NCBI GenBank assembly: GCA_017466445.1
Contig: JAFTUC010000011.1
Coordinates: 1 to 39,713, forward strand
Origin: Clostridia bacterium
Lineage (GTDB): Bacteria; Bacillota; Clostridia; Oscillospirales; CAG-272
Direction of reading: 5' to 3'
DNA length: 39,713 bases
Position 1 is the first letter of the stretch, and each line of letters starts with the position of its first letter. Positions 1 to 8,310 of the stretch are shown here, piece by piece. Below the pieces are notes generated by a model. The model had not been told where the DNA came from. It made no database searches and saw only the letters and a program-made list of their open reading frames with translations. The translations under genes were made by a program, and so were the position numbers.

Positions 1-1154
1 GGGGTATAGAAACTACCCGTACTCTTCTTTGCATTTTCACCGTTTTCTTGACTTATCTCCGCTAAGAGGTTTTCAAAAATTCTACCGAGCATTTCGGGAT
101 CGATAGACAACTCAATATCGTAAGAGGTGTTCTCATCAACGGTAAAGTTGTACTGACCTAATATCTCATAGAAATGTTCAAACCATCCGTTAGGAATGGT
201 AACAAGTCCGTATTGTCCCGTCTGCAATTCGGGAGCAAACTTGTAGTGATCGTCAGCGTGAGGGCTGAAAAGACCACCGTTCAGATACGGAATCTGTGTA
301 TAGATTTTCTCACGAGCAAACTTGCCCTTACGGCGAGGCTGATTGGTATTCAAAAGCTCAAAGAACAACGGCTCAAGGGTATCGTGATAATAGTTACGAC
401 TTGTCTTAACAGAATCAAGAGCAAGCATACTTTCGGGTATCAGCGGAATGCCATTTTCGCTCTTCTTCTCCTTCAAGAACCAACAGAACACAATACGACC
501 GATAAGTCTTACAGCAAACTCAGCATACTTGTTCTGATCGGTAACGCCATAAAGGTTAAGTTCCTTTTCAAAGCTTTTGCCGTCACGCTGACCGCCAACA
601 AGCTTGGTAAACGCAAGAGCAATCTCGTTATAGAACTGCTTATTGACTACCTCAACGGAGAAACGGTTGATAAGCTCATCAAGAGAGTTCACCTTGCCTT
701 TGCCAATCAAGAAATCATATGCGGTTTTGGTCTTTGTACCGTAACCCAAGCTATACGAATATCTACGAGGGTTGGAAAGAACCTTAACTACTTTTTCGCC
801 GTCAAACTCGTACTTACTCGTCAAGAGTGAGAAACGATAATTGCGGCGATCTGCGTTAGAGAATGCAACTATAGCATTATTCACGCCAAGCCCTCTCAGA
901 ATACGGAACATCTCCTGCGTAATCGTTACACGGCGGTTCTGCGCGCCCTCGTTAAGTATAACCTCATATACGTTTACGTCGCACTTGTCGGAATAACCCA
1001 ACTGCTGAACGGATGTGAAGATCGTATTCTTAAAGTCCACGTCGTGCTTGTCTGCTCTGAAGTCGGGCAGCAATAGCTCGTCCACAACGTACAGAAAGTT
1101 ATCGACGTGGTATTCCTTTTTCAATATTTCTTCGGCTTCTTTAATCGTTATCAT
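1..1154 (-). CDS. N-terminal part of adenine-type DNA methyltransferase (Type IIG/Eco57I-like), cut by window edge
   Basis: An open frame runs leftwards from an ATG at 1154 to the window edge, giving about 384 residues without a stop. The start reads MITIKEAEEILKKEY. Near the edge come LGRIFENLLAE and then KSTGSFYTP, the sequence that leads into the SAM-binding domain of large Eco57I/Type IIG-type adenine methyltransferases; catalytic motif I and NPPY lie outside the window. The ATG overlaps the last 14 bases of the upstream helicase gene, so the two are probably translationally coupled and act together, with modification by this protein and translocation or cleavage by the helicase. It could be a modification-only subunit or a fused restriction-modification enzyme; the missing C-terminus decides. 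The family call rests on the short motif and on context. Confidence 0.75.
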   Translation of the reverse strand, partial: MITIKEAEEILKKEYHVDNFLYVVDELLLPDFRADKHDVDFKNTIFTSVQQLGYSDKCDVNVYEVILNEGAQNRRVTITQEMFRILRGLGVNNAIVAFSNADRRNYRFSLLTSKYEFDGEKVVKVLSNPRRYSYSLGYGTKTKTAYDFLIGKGKVNSLDELINRFSVEVVNKQFYNEIALAFTKLVGGQRDGKSFEKELNLYGVTDQNKYAEFAVRLIGRIVFCWFLKEKKSENGIPLIPESMLALDSVKTSRNYYHDTLEPLFFELLNTNQPRRKGKFAREKIYTQIPYLNGGLFSPHADDHYKFAPELQTGQYGLVTIPNGWFEHFYEILGQYNFTVDENTSYDIELSIDPEMLGRIFENLLAEISQENGENAKKSTGSFYT

Positions 1155-4100
1155 TTCTCAAATCCTCTGTGAACATAATGATTTCTGCCTGCGAGTCGAT
1201 AGCTTCAACTCTCGTTTTGATCTGAATGATGTAGTGTACGGGAATTTTCTGCTTCAATTCCACCACGAGCTCGGCAGCGTTGGCTTTTCTTACCACGAGA
1301 GCCGCCAAATACTTCAATTCACCGTCGCTCAAATCGTCATAGGTCTTTATGACGTCAATCAAATCGGTAATATAGTCCTTCTCAGCAGGGCAAATTGCGA
1401 GCAACTGCTGAAGGTTATCGAGTGCTTCGCTCTTTCTCTTGTCAAGTCTGATTTTCGGATGGGGCTTGCGGATCTCGTCACGCAGAATTTGGAACTTCTT
1501 ATCAAGCTCCTCATCATATTCATATCCCTTTTCCTCATAGTCAGCCGAGAACAAATCAAGCACCTTATCGGCAGGTACGATTTTGGCTTGCGGAACATCG
1601 GGATATGCGATTGCAAAGAGAGTGTTATCCCCACGCTTTGCAAAGGATATAGCACAAGCTTCCTTTTGACCTTTGCGGACAATTCTTGCGCGCTCCGGGA
1701 TACCGTGAATCTCGTCAATCAAGTCCATATTGTGCTTGATAGAGTTATAGATGTTGCGATATTCATTATCCCAACTTCTATCATTGTTTTCTTCATCAGC
1801 TTCGTCGTAGCGCTTCTTAAAGTAGCTCTGCAAGGTTTCATCGGGGGTAAGTGTTTTAGTATCACTACCTACAATGTTGTTAATAAGGAGCATTTTCAAT
1901 GTAGAAATACCCTTAATAAGCGTGTTTTCCTCGCCGATGTCCGTCGGGAAGAAGTTGTAAATATAGATGCTGTCAAACATCTTTTTATTGATACGGTTGA
2001 TACGTCCGATACGCTGAACAACTCTTGTGGGGTTATAAGGAATATCGTAGTTTATGATGACTCCCGCACGGTTCAAGTTAAAGCCCTCACTCAGAGCATC
2101 GGTTGCGACAATAATATCGTAATCGTTTGCTTGGTCGGCAGGTTTGCAGGATGCGTCAAAGTTGCATTTTACAATACTACGGTCAATCTGTGAAGCTCCG
2201 CCCGTGTAAAGCAATACTCTGAAGCCATCTCTCTCAAGATGCTCTTTAACGTACTCTGCGGTATCGGCAAAGGTCGAGAAAACAACAAGCTTACGGTTCT
2301 TGTTTTCTTCAAGAGATTTCGCGATTTTTTGCTTTACTATGTTATATTTTGGATCGATGCCAACATCGTCACTTTCAAACCACTCGGTATAGATACCCTT
2401 CAAAAGCTCGATGTCACTCTTAACCGCTTCTATAAATTCTTCACGGAACAAGCTCTTTTCAATCGGAATAGCCTTTTTCTTGATTTTGTTCAAATCAATA
2501 CCAAACTCATCGATGCTGCTGATTTCATCAAGGGTTTCTTGGATTTCCTCATCATCGGGCTCGGACAAGTATCCACTCTTTTTGATCGGAACGTAACCTT
2601 TTTCCCACCACTTAATGATGTTTTCATAAGAGGACAGAATGCTTGTAAGCGTTGATTTGAAGGCAGACTTTGAGCTTTCAAAGCGCATAACGAGCAACCT
2701 CTTAATGAACATTGCCAAGTTTCTCTGCGAAAGCTGAATGTTCATTTCACCGAACACCTCGCCGTACTGCTTCATAAAGGCTTCGGGATTTACAAGATAT
2801 GCCGAAGGATTATAACGGGCGCAAATAAACTTGTTGCTGAGCAAGTCAAGAGTATGCAGGTACAACGGGCGAATTTCTCCCAAATCGTATTCGACAAGTT
2901 CGGGACCCACGACCTGCGGGAACTGAATGCCCTGTATTTTCAAATCCTCTGCGTACTCCTTGATTTCTTGAAGGTCAATACGGCTACGTCTTACAATAAC
3001 GGGATCAATCAATATTCTAAGCTGTTGGCTAAGCTGATCCAACTCGTATTTGATTTCAGAGGTCAAGCCCTTTTTGCCTTCCTTTTCCAAGCGGTTATAT
3101 TGTGCAATCAACTCGTGGAAACGCACACCGAGGTTATCAACCGAGTGAATGGTAGAACGGCTCGGCGTTTGGAAAAGCTTAATAAGCGCAAATAGGTCTT
3201 GCGGTCTATTGTTATAGGGTGTTGCAGTAAGCAAAACAACCTTGTTGTCTGCGTGAGAACGGGTAAGCTGATGCAACCATTGGTAAGCATCGCTTAATTC
3301 GTTACGGTATCTGTGCGCCTCGTCTATGATGTAGAGGATGGGGTTAGGATCGGCAGCGTATGTATTATAGAGTTCTTCTATTTTACCGCTACTGCATACT
3401 CTGACACCGCGAAGTCCGAAGTCTTGCTGATAATCGTTCCATTGATCTACAAGGTGAGGGGGCGCGATAATAACGGTTCGCTTCATATCCAAGTTATGGG
3501 CAATAGCCGATGCAATAACGGATTTACCCAAACCTACAACGTCTGCGATAATTACACCGTTGTTCTTGTTGATACAATCCACGCCGTATTTGATAGCATC
3601 CAACTGATACTTCAAGTTGGAGAACTTACCGTCGGTGATCTCGTAGGGAGATTTAACCACGTTACTTTCAAGAGAAGCGTAAAGCTCAAACAAAATGCGA
3701 ATGAATATCTGATACGGTGTGGGCTTTGCAAAAATCCAAAGCTTCTTCTTCAACTCATTGATAAAGTCTTGATTGCCGTCCTTTACGCAAACGTCAATGG
3801 ATTTACTGTCATTCCAAAGCTTTTCGAAGCTCTCGGAATATTCCTCGTACTTGCTATTGTCACTAAATCTCTCATTCATTTCACCTTGACCACGAAGTCC
3901 GTTGTAGGTGAAGTTGGATGAACCCGTGAAAACAACGCCCTTCTGATCACCAAAGCAAGAATACTCAAACATATTCGTAAGAATATATGCCTTTGCGTGA
4001 TTGGGGGTAGCGGTCAGTCTTATTTCAAGAGTGCCATCTGCAATCTTATCGAGGAACATCTTAAAGATAGCTTGGCTATCGGTAGAGTCAAACTCATCAG

Positions 4101-4434
4101 CCAAAGCCGACTTGTTGAACAACTCCACGAAGCTATCTACGTAGTAGTTCTTCTTTTGAGAATTATTCAGTCTTGTATAGCCACGAACTGCATAGGTTTC
4201 AAGCAATTCATCTGGGCTGTCCTTTACAGCATTACAGAGGTCAGCAATAGCACTCGGATCAATAGTATTACCCACCAAAATTCTTATTTTTTTGTCCTTT
4301 AATTCTTCTGCCAAGGCATTGAACCCCGAAAAGTAGAAGAATGCGGTCAATATATCAACGCTCTCGGCTTGCTTCAAAGAGTTTTTCAGTGAGTCAAGCA
4401 TTGTTTTATTTCTGTTGTCTATGATAGAAGCCAT
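1141..4434 (-). CDS. PLD-domain superfamily 2 helicase, putative restriction/defence component
   Basis: 1097 residues. The first ~220 residues form a phospholipase D-like domain with HAK at 146-148 and GSSNFTYNG about 20 residues later; the Asp usual five residues after the Lys is a Thr here. An SF2 ATPase follows: Walker A around K304 (VVGLGKS), DEAH at 371-374, LLTATPYNN as motif III, and QRIGRINRI as motif VI. A C-terminal domain of ~250 residues is not recognised. ATP-driven DNA translocation is expected; the PLD domain could cut DNA, as in PLD-type restriction nucleases, or only bind it. AGGAG lies upstream of the ATG at 4434. The 3' end overlaps the methyltransferase start. The order matches no classical DISARM or Type I/III operon that I recognise. 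Helicase call firm, defence role inferred. Confidence 0.88.
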   Translation of the reverse strand: MASIIDNRNKTMLDSLKNSLKQAESVDILTAFFYFSGFNALAEELKDKKIRILVGNTIDPSAIADLCNAVKDSPDELLETYAVRGYTRLNNSQKKNYYVDSFVELFNKSALADEFDSTDSQAIFKMFLDKIADGTLEIRLTATPNHAKAYILTNMFEYSCFGDQKGVVFTGSSNFTYNGLRGQGEMNERFSDNSKYEEYSESFEKLWNDSKSIDVCVKDGNQDFINELKKKLWIFAKPTPYQIFIRILFELYASLESNVVKSPYEITDGKFSNLKYQLDAIKYGVDCINKNNGVIIADVVGLGKSVIASAIAHNLDMKRTVIIAPPHLVDQWNDYQQDFGLRGVRVCSSGKIEELYNTYAADPNPILYIIDEAHRYRNELSDAYQWLHQLTRSHADNKVVLLTATPYNNRPQDLFALIKLFQTPSRSTIHSVDNLGVRFHELIAQYNRLEKEGKKGLTSEIKYELDQLSQQLRILIDPVIVRRSRIDLQEIKEYAEDLKIQGIQFPQVVGPELVEYDLGEIRPLYLHTLDLLSNKFICARYNPSAYLVNPEAFMKQYGEVFGEMNIQLSQRNLAMFIKRLLVMRFESSKSAFKSTLTSILSSYENIIKWWEKGYVPIKKSGYLSEPDDEEIQETLDEISSIDEFGIDLNKIKKKAIPIEKSLFREEFIEAVKSDIELLKGIYTEWFESDDVGIDPKYNIVKQKIAKSLEENKNRKLVVFSTFADTAEYVKEHLERDGFRVLLYTGGASQIDRSIVKCNFDASCKPADQANDYDIIVATDALSEGFNLNRAGVIINYDIPYNPTRVVQRIGRINRINKKMFDSIYIYNFFPTDIGEENTLIKGISTLKMLLINNIVGSDTKTLTPDETLQSYFKKRYDEADEENNDRSWDNEYRNIYNSIKHNMDLIDEIHGIPERARIVRKGQKEACAISFAKRGDNTLFAIAYPDVPQAKIVPADKVLDLFSADYEEKGYEYDEELDKKFQILRDEIRKPHPKIRLDKRKSEALDNLQQLLAICPAEKDYITDLIDVIKTYDDLSDGELKYLAALVVRKANAAELVVELKQKIPVHYIIQIKTRVEAIDSQAEIIMFTEDLRNDND

Positions 4435-4474
4435 TTTTACTTCTCCTAACCAAACTTGATTTATATTAAATCGT

Positions 4475-5356
4475 TTAATCTTTATTTTGATTACCTTTTT
4501 TCTCTTTATGTGAATGTTTTACTTTAGACTTTGAATCGAAATTCAAAAGCCTATCAGCCTCTTGTGCTGTTGCCACTTCAAGTGTTTCAAAGGTAGAACC
4601 TATGCTTTGCAACAAAGCTCTATATTTGGTTTCATACACTCTAATAAATTCACTATTATAAAATGCTATCTGCGAGTTTATATTTTCGCTACTTATGTTT
4701 TTTAGTTTTTCTATAATTTCTTGGTTTGTTGCTAAATTTTCCTTTGAAAAAGAACCAGGGCGAGCTTTCTCAATTTCGACCATTTGATAAGCTGAATCTT
4801 TGTTTTGAAGGATACGAAAATCAGAATACTGCTCAATTTCGCCTGAACTTATATCGACAAATTCTTCAGCCATCTCAGCAATCCCATCAATTAAGTGCTT
4901 AACCTTTGGATAGTCGTTCATATTGAGATATGCATTTAATAAATCCGTTGAGGTTTTGCAATTCATTTGATACCTTTGCAGAATATGAATTGCCTTAGTA
5001 GGATCGATAAAACCGTTATCCATAACCTCTTTCAAGGTTCCCATTGGATTTATGTTTGAGAGTATGTCTAAAAAGATGGACTTTAATTTAGACCACTTTT
5101 CACTCTCGTTTTTGAGAAAACTTTCTCTTTGAATCTGTTTCTTTGTAAAGGTTATTGTTGCAACAAGAGTCACAACAGTTATAATTGCACCAAGAATTGT
5201 ACAATAATATCCAAGCATGGCGGAAGCATCCCACGCTGTTGAATATCCACAATTAGCTTTATAACACTCGTTTATTACAATCGGTATTCCAACGAGAAAA
5301 GCCGATATAACGAGAATACCTAAAATGATTTTTAATACACGTTTGAATTTTGACAT
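4475..5356 (-). CDS. Unknown protein with two N-terminal membrane segments
   Basis: 293 residues, family not recognised. A hydrophobic segment spans about residues 9-28 (ILGILVISAFLVGIPIV) and a second about 47-68 (MLGYYCTILGAIITVVTLVA). The remaining ~220 residues are soluble, charged and mostly helical in character, ending in a Lys/His-rich tail. By the positive-inside rule the C-terminal part is probably cytoplasmic. The overall look, a short TM hairpin plus a helical domain, recalls phage-abortive or sensor membrane proteins, but no motif proves that. The gene is sandwiched between the AlbA/HATPase gene (29 bases upstream) and the helicase gene (40 bases downstream), so it is probably part of the same operon. 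Function unknown. Confidence 0.75.
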   Translation of the reverse strand: MSKFKRVLKIILGILVISAFLVGIPIVINECYKANCGYSTAWDASAMLGYYCTILGAIITVVTLVATITFTKKQIQRESFLKNESEKWSKLKSIFLDILSNINPMGTLKEVMDNGFIDPTKAIHILQRYQMNCKTSTDLLNAYLNMNDYPKVKHLIDGIAEMAEEFVDISSGEIEQYSDFRILQNKDSAYQMVEIEKARPGSFSKENLATNQEIIEKLKNISSENINSQIAFYNSEFIRVYETKYRALLQSIGSTFETLEVATAQEADRLLNFDSKSKVKHSHKEKKGNQNKD

Positions 5357-5385
5357 AAATTATCCCATTTATAGTTCACTATTGT

Positions 5386-6846
5386 TTACGCTTTTAGTTT
5401 ATAAACTCTGTTTCTATTTTCACCCTCGGTCACAATTGTACCTTCTGAAACCATTTCCGCAAGCAAACGGCGCGCTCTTGCATCCTTAACACCGAGCAAT
5501 TCAGCAATTTCTGTAGTTTTAGCAGTAATCTTCTCGGTTAAATAGGTAACAACAGCCTGTTTTTGAATTTGAGATTTAGTTTTAGTTGTTTTATCGCTAC
5601 TTTTTATCGCTACTTTTTTATCGCTACTTTCGCCAATGAGTAGCGATAACGTGATCCTGTCGGGTTCAAAGCTCTCGTTGATAACGGGTGCAGACCAGCC
5701 TTGCTTTTTCCAAACGCTGAAAATGTTAGGAATACCGCTGCCTGCGCGCTCACCTACGTCGATGAGGTTAAACATCTTGATGAGCGTGCTGTTACGAGGG
5801 TCGGAAACTCCGCCACTCTTTGCAGCCTCCACATCGATACGGAAACCGCCGGGGTTGGAAAGCGTGATAACATCTTTTTTCTTGATTATGACAAGACCTT
5901 GTCTGCCGTAATAGTCGGCATTTATCAAGCAGTTGGCAAGAGCTTCGCGTAATGCTTTATGAACGGGGGTATCGTCAATGCGATCACCGCCTTCGAGCTT
6001 GAACGGAACTTTAATATCCTGTGTGATCTTGTTGTAAACGCGAAAATAGAAATCGTAAACATTTCCACTCCAATCGCCCGACGAGGATACGATGCGGTCT
6101 GTCCAACGGGTGTTGGGATCAAACTGCTCTTGATAATCAAGAAAATATGCGGGAAACTCTTTGACAATTTCGTATTCGTAGCCGAACATCAACAGTCCTG
6201 CGGCGGTGGGGTGCATCTTGCCATCGCTTGATCTTCCAACCGCGCCGAGCTTGTAAAGGAACTCTACATCTTCAAGCTCTTCCCAAACGTGTCCGGGACG
6301 GTAGGTTTTCATACGGATGCGGTAACGTTTCACGCTATCGTAATCGAAGGCATCAAGCTCCATATTTTCAAGCACAATCATATCCTGCGTCTTGATTGCC
6401 GCGTCACGCATCATTGCTTGGACTTCTTCCTTGGTACACTTGTAATCACCCTCGCCGTTACGGCGATAGCTTCCCGAAAGAGGATTACCGTCGATATACA
6501 CGGGCTTATCGCTACGCTGCGCGCGAGGTACACGGATAGCCACAATGCGCTTGCCGTCGATGTCCTCGATAGTTACGTCCTTGTCGGATAAAATGTTTGC
6601 GCTCACCTTGTTCGCGTTGTTGACAATATCCCAAAAGTCCTTTATCAGCTTTTCGGGATCGGGTAAGTCAACAGGGTGCAAGGACTTGTCCGCGTGTTCC
6701 TCAACACCGAGCAGAATGATACCGCCGAGCGTATTGGCGAACGCCGAGTAGGTTTCCCAAATGCTACGGGGCAGACCACCGATTGCCTTTTTTGCTTCGA
6801 TGCGATTGTTTTCTTTATACTTTTCTATGTTAGTAAAATCAATCAT
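5386..6846 (-). CDS. AlbA_2 / HATPase_c_4 transcriptional regulator-like protein
   Basis: 486 residues from the ATG at 6846, which has GGAGGT eight bases upstream; an in-frame start 63 bases earlier would lie inside the upstream gene and has no ribosome site. Residues ~10-130 form an AlbA_2 (Schlafen-like) domain (NRIEAKKAIGG, FANTLGGIILLGVEE). Residues ~280-400 resemble HATPase_c_4 (ALREALANCLINADYYG, ITLSNPGGF, GSGIPNIF). A C-terminal winged helix (TTEIAELLGVKDARARRLL) ends the protein. Such proteins are usually annotated as ATP-binding regulators; many are found in defence islands. A Ser-Asp-Lys-rich linker is encoded by three near-identical copies of a short unit at 5591-5630. It probably regulates, or is an effector of, the helicase/methyltransferase operon. 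Confidence 0.85.
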   Translation of the reverse strand: MIDFTNIEKYKENNRIEAKKAIGGLPRSIWETYSAFANTLGGIILLGVEEHADKSLHPVDLPDPEKLIKDFWDIVNNANKVSANILSDKDVTIEDIDGKRIVAIRVPRAQRSDKPVYIDGNPLSGSYRRNGEGDYKCTKEEVQAMMRDAAIKTQDMIVLENMELDAFDYDSVKRYRIRMKTYRPGHVWEELEDVEFLYKLGAVGRSSDGKMHPTAAGLLMFGYEYEIVKEFPAYFLDYQEQFDPNTRWTDRIVSSSGDWSGNVYDFYFRVYNKITQDIKVPFKLEGGDRIDDTPVHKALREALANCLINADYYGRQGLVIIKKKDVITLSNPGGFRIDVEAAKSGGVSDPRNSTLIKMFNLIDVGERAGSGIPNIFSVWKKQGWSAPVINESFEPDRITLSLLIGESSDKKVAIKSSDKTTKTKSQIQKQAVVTYLTEKITAKTTEIAELLGVKDARARRLLAEMVSEGTIVTEGENRNRVYKLKA

Positions 6847-6862
6847 CGTGCAGACCTCCACA

Positions 6863-7078
6863 TTATGCGTTCTCATCGGGAACGATCTCGACAATATCCC
6901 CAATCTCACAGTTCAAAGCCACGCATATTTTCACGAGAACATCGGTTGTCACGACCGTACCTTCCTTGCCCATTTTCGTAATGGTAGCAAGGCTAAGTCC
7001 TGCACGCTCTGCGAGCTCTTTTTTCTTCATATTACGGTCAATCAGAAGTTTGAATAAGGGTTTATAACTTGCAGCCAT
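6863..7078 (-). CDS. Small XRE-family HTH regulator
   Basis: 71 residues, almost entirely a Cro/CI-type helix-turn-helix: KKKELAERAGLSLATITKM followed by LVKICVALNCEIGDIVEIV. Short XRE proteins of this type bind DNA as dimers and usually repress their own promoter. It is the first gene after the promoter at 7143-7115, has GAGGTG eight bases before its ATG, and stops 16 bases before the AlbA/HATPase start. This is consistent with autoregulation of the whole island operon, keeping a potentially toxic system low. Family call firm; target inferred. Confidence 0.88.
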   Translation of the reverse strand: MAASYKPLFKLLIDRNMKKKELAERAGLSLATITKMGKEGTVVTTDVLVKICVALNCEIGDIVEIVPDENA

Positions 7079-7114
7079 AAGTCACCTCAAAAAAATTACA
7101 TTATTACAATTTAT

Positions 7115-7143
7115 ATTATATCACATAATATTCCAAAAATCAA
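7115..7143 (-). promoter_or_regulatory. Sigma-A promoter of the XRE/helicase/methyltransferase operon
   Basis: On the minus strand TTGATT (7143-7138), a 17-base spacer and TATAAT (7120-7115) lie about 40 bases upstream of the XRE start codon. The surrounding DNA is very AT-rich. No perfect operator palindrome stands out. Confidence 0.75.
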
Positions 7144-7209
7144 CACGCAAATTAAAATATTCGTGCGATAATAGGAATTTTATAATAGAACATACCTATA
7201 AAGTAGATA

Positions 7210-7235
7210 GGGCGCAGACAAAATTGCCTGCGCCC
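7210..7235 (-). terminator. Hairpin after the DUF6809-like gene
   Basis: GGGCGCAG and CTGCGCCC form an 8-bp GC-rich stem directly downstream of the 7245 stop. The minus-strand tail has only scattered T residues, so termination may be partial. The hairpin also separates this gene pair from the divergent promoter region of the defence operon. Confidence 0.5.
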
Positions 7236-7244
7236 GTTTGGGTT

Positions 7245-7517
7245 TTAGTTTGTATTCGTTAATGTTTCAATTGCGATTTGCATACCGAGCTTGAATGCAT
7301 ACTCAAAAATGGAAGCTTCTGCCAAGCTCATATACTCGCTCCAACAATCGTGGAACTTTTCAAATGTTTCTTTCTGTTCGTCGGAAAAGCTTTTCTCCAA
7401 GTCCTCGTGATGCCTTGCCATATAGCCAAGCAGTTCTTTCATTTCTTTGGAGTTGGTTCGGCTATCTTCTTGCGGGATAATATTTCCGTGCCAAAGTTCG
7501 TTGATGATCGACTTCAT
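7245..7517 (-). CDS. DUF6809-like transposon-associated small protein
   Basis: 90 residues from the ATG at 7517 (MKSIINELWHGNIIPQED), which has GGAGG nine bases upstream; the longer frame to 7586 is an artefact inside tnpV. The N-terminal pattern ELWxGNIxPxE and the helical, acidic remainder resemble small proteins annotated DUF6809 that travel with clostridial mobile elements. Its start overlaps the tnpV stop as ATGA, so the two are co-translated. Function unknown; the family call is from memory of the pattern. Confidence 0.6.
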   Translation of the reverse strand: MKSIINELWHGNIIPQEDSRTNSKEMKELLGYMARHHEDLEKSFSDEQKETFEKFHDCWSEYMSLAEASIFEYAFKLGMQIAIETLTNTN

Positions 7518-7885
7518 ACCAACACCACCTCCCGCAAAACAATTTCTTCCGCGTTTGCCTTGATGTTGTTCATCTCGGCAACCCAACGGAGCATATCGCG
7601 AGCTTTCACATTCTCGTCAATACCTCTTTCGGTAGTGAGGCGGGGGATGATGGTTTCAAGCATTTCATTTGCTTCAAGGTCGATTTCGTGCAGCCGAGCG
7701 TTCAACTTGCCTTCGGTCAGCAAGGTTGTGTACCTTCCGCGATGGTGCTGCTTGATGTAGTCAAGGTGCATCCGTCCATACTTGCCGATCTGATAGTCGG
7801 TCTGTTCGGGAAGGGTTACGTTAGGAATAAGGTGTCCGTTTTCTTCGTGATAAGTCCCACCAAGGTTTTCATACAATATTTTCAT
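7514..7885 (-). CDS. tnpV: TnpV-like transposon-encoded protein
   Basis: 123 residues from the ATG at 7885, chosen because GGAG sits eight bases before it; an upstream in-frame ATG at 7903 overlaps that site. The sequence follows the TnpV pattern of Tn4451-type clostridial elements: LYENLGGTYHEENGHLIPN, then YQIGKYGRMHLDYIKQHHRG, then RWVAEMNNIKANAEEIVL. TnpV is an accessory transposon protein without a proven role. No recombinase or integrase gene is visible nearby, so this is either a remnant or cargo left by an element that brought in the defence operon. Confidence 0.8.
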   Translation of the reverse strand: MKILYENLGGTYHEENGHLIPNVTLPEQTDYQIGKYGRMHLDYIKQHHRGRYTTLLTEGKLNARLHEIDLEANEMLETIIPRLTTERGIDENVKARDMLRWVAEMNNIKANAEEIVLREVVLV

Positions 7886-8014
7886 TACAGTATCTCCATT
7901 CAAATAAATATTTGCGATATACTGTATCGATTGTCTTTACCACTATTTTTTGAAACCTTCGTTATGGGACATCAAGAGAAGTCAGCGCACAAAAAATACG
8001 TCGCTCCGATTGTC

Positions 8015-8135
8015 GCCAAACAAAACCTTTAACATCACTCAGATAAGCGTATGCAAAGAGGAGCATCTGTATTTTTGTCATAAAAACAAAAACACACACG
8101 CTGTCTGAGTAAAAAAATATTAGGTTTTGTTTGGC
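8015..8135. repeat. 121-bp long imperfect palindrome (MITE-like or structured RNA)
   Basis: The outer 14 bases GCCAAACAAAACCT at 8015-8028 are repeated perfectly in inverted orientation at 8122-8135. Inside them ACTCAGA/AGCGT near 8037-8050 pairs imperfectly with ACGCTgTCTGAGT at 8098-8110. Both arms therefore continue into one long hairpin with a ~45-base apical region. No clear target-site duplication flanks it. It lies in the otherwise geneless stretch 7886-8310, between the tnpV gene and the operon 1 promoter. It may be a non-autonomous element, a transposon end structure, or a small RNA. Confidence 0.6.
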
Positions 8136-8153
8136 AAAAATATTCTATCACAC

Positions 8154-8171
8154 TTTATACGGTTTATACGG
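8154..8171. promoter_or_regulatory. Tandem 9-base direct repeat upstream of operon 1 promoter
   Basis: TTTATACGG occurs twice back to back (8154-8162, 8163-8171), about 60 bases before the -35 box. It could be an activator or repressor half-site pair, or a chance repeat. No regulator gene is adjacent. Confidence 0.3.
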
Positions 8172-8230
8172 TTTGTCAAGATAGATATACGCAAGCCGTC
8201 CTGCATTTTCAATTTTTATGGGTATTTCTC

Positions 8231-8259
8231 TTGACAGTACCATATCTTCGTGATATAAT
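8231..8259 (+). promoter_or_regulatory. Consensus sigma-A promoter of carbohydrate operon 1
   Basis: A perfect TTGACA (8231-8236), a 17-base spacer and a perfect TATAAT (8254-8259) lie 51 bases before the hydratase ATG. GAAAGG at 8295-8300 is the ribosome site. The operon should be strongly transcribed unless repressed. Confidence 0.85.
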
Positions 8260-8310
8260 TACTCTATATAATTATGACTTAAATCAGTTCACACGAAAGG
8301 TAATATCAAA

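Noticed and set aside
174-830. Plus-strand 218-residue frame
   Set aside because: Antisense to the methyltransferase frame, which carries recognisable motifs and a coupled start.
1015-2193. Plus-strand 392-residue frame
   Set aside because: Antisense to the helicase C-terminal half; low-complexity Ser/Ile/Val composition and no ribosome site.
1-7078. Classical DISARM or Type I restriction system
   Set aside because: No DrmA/B/C set and no HsdS specificity subunit are visible; the PLD domain is fused to the helicase.
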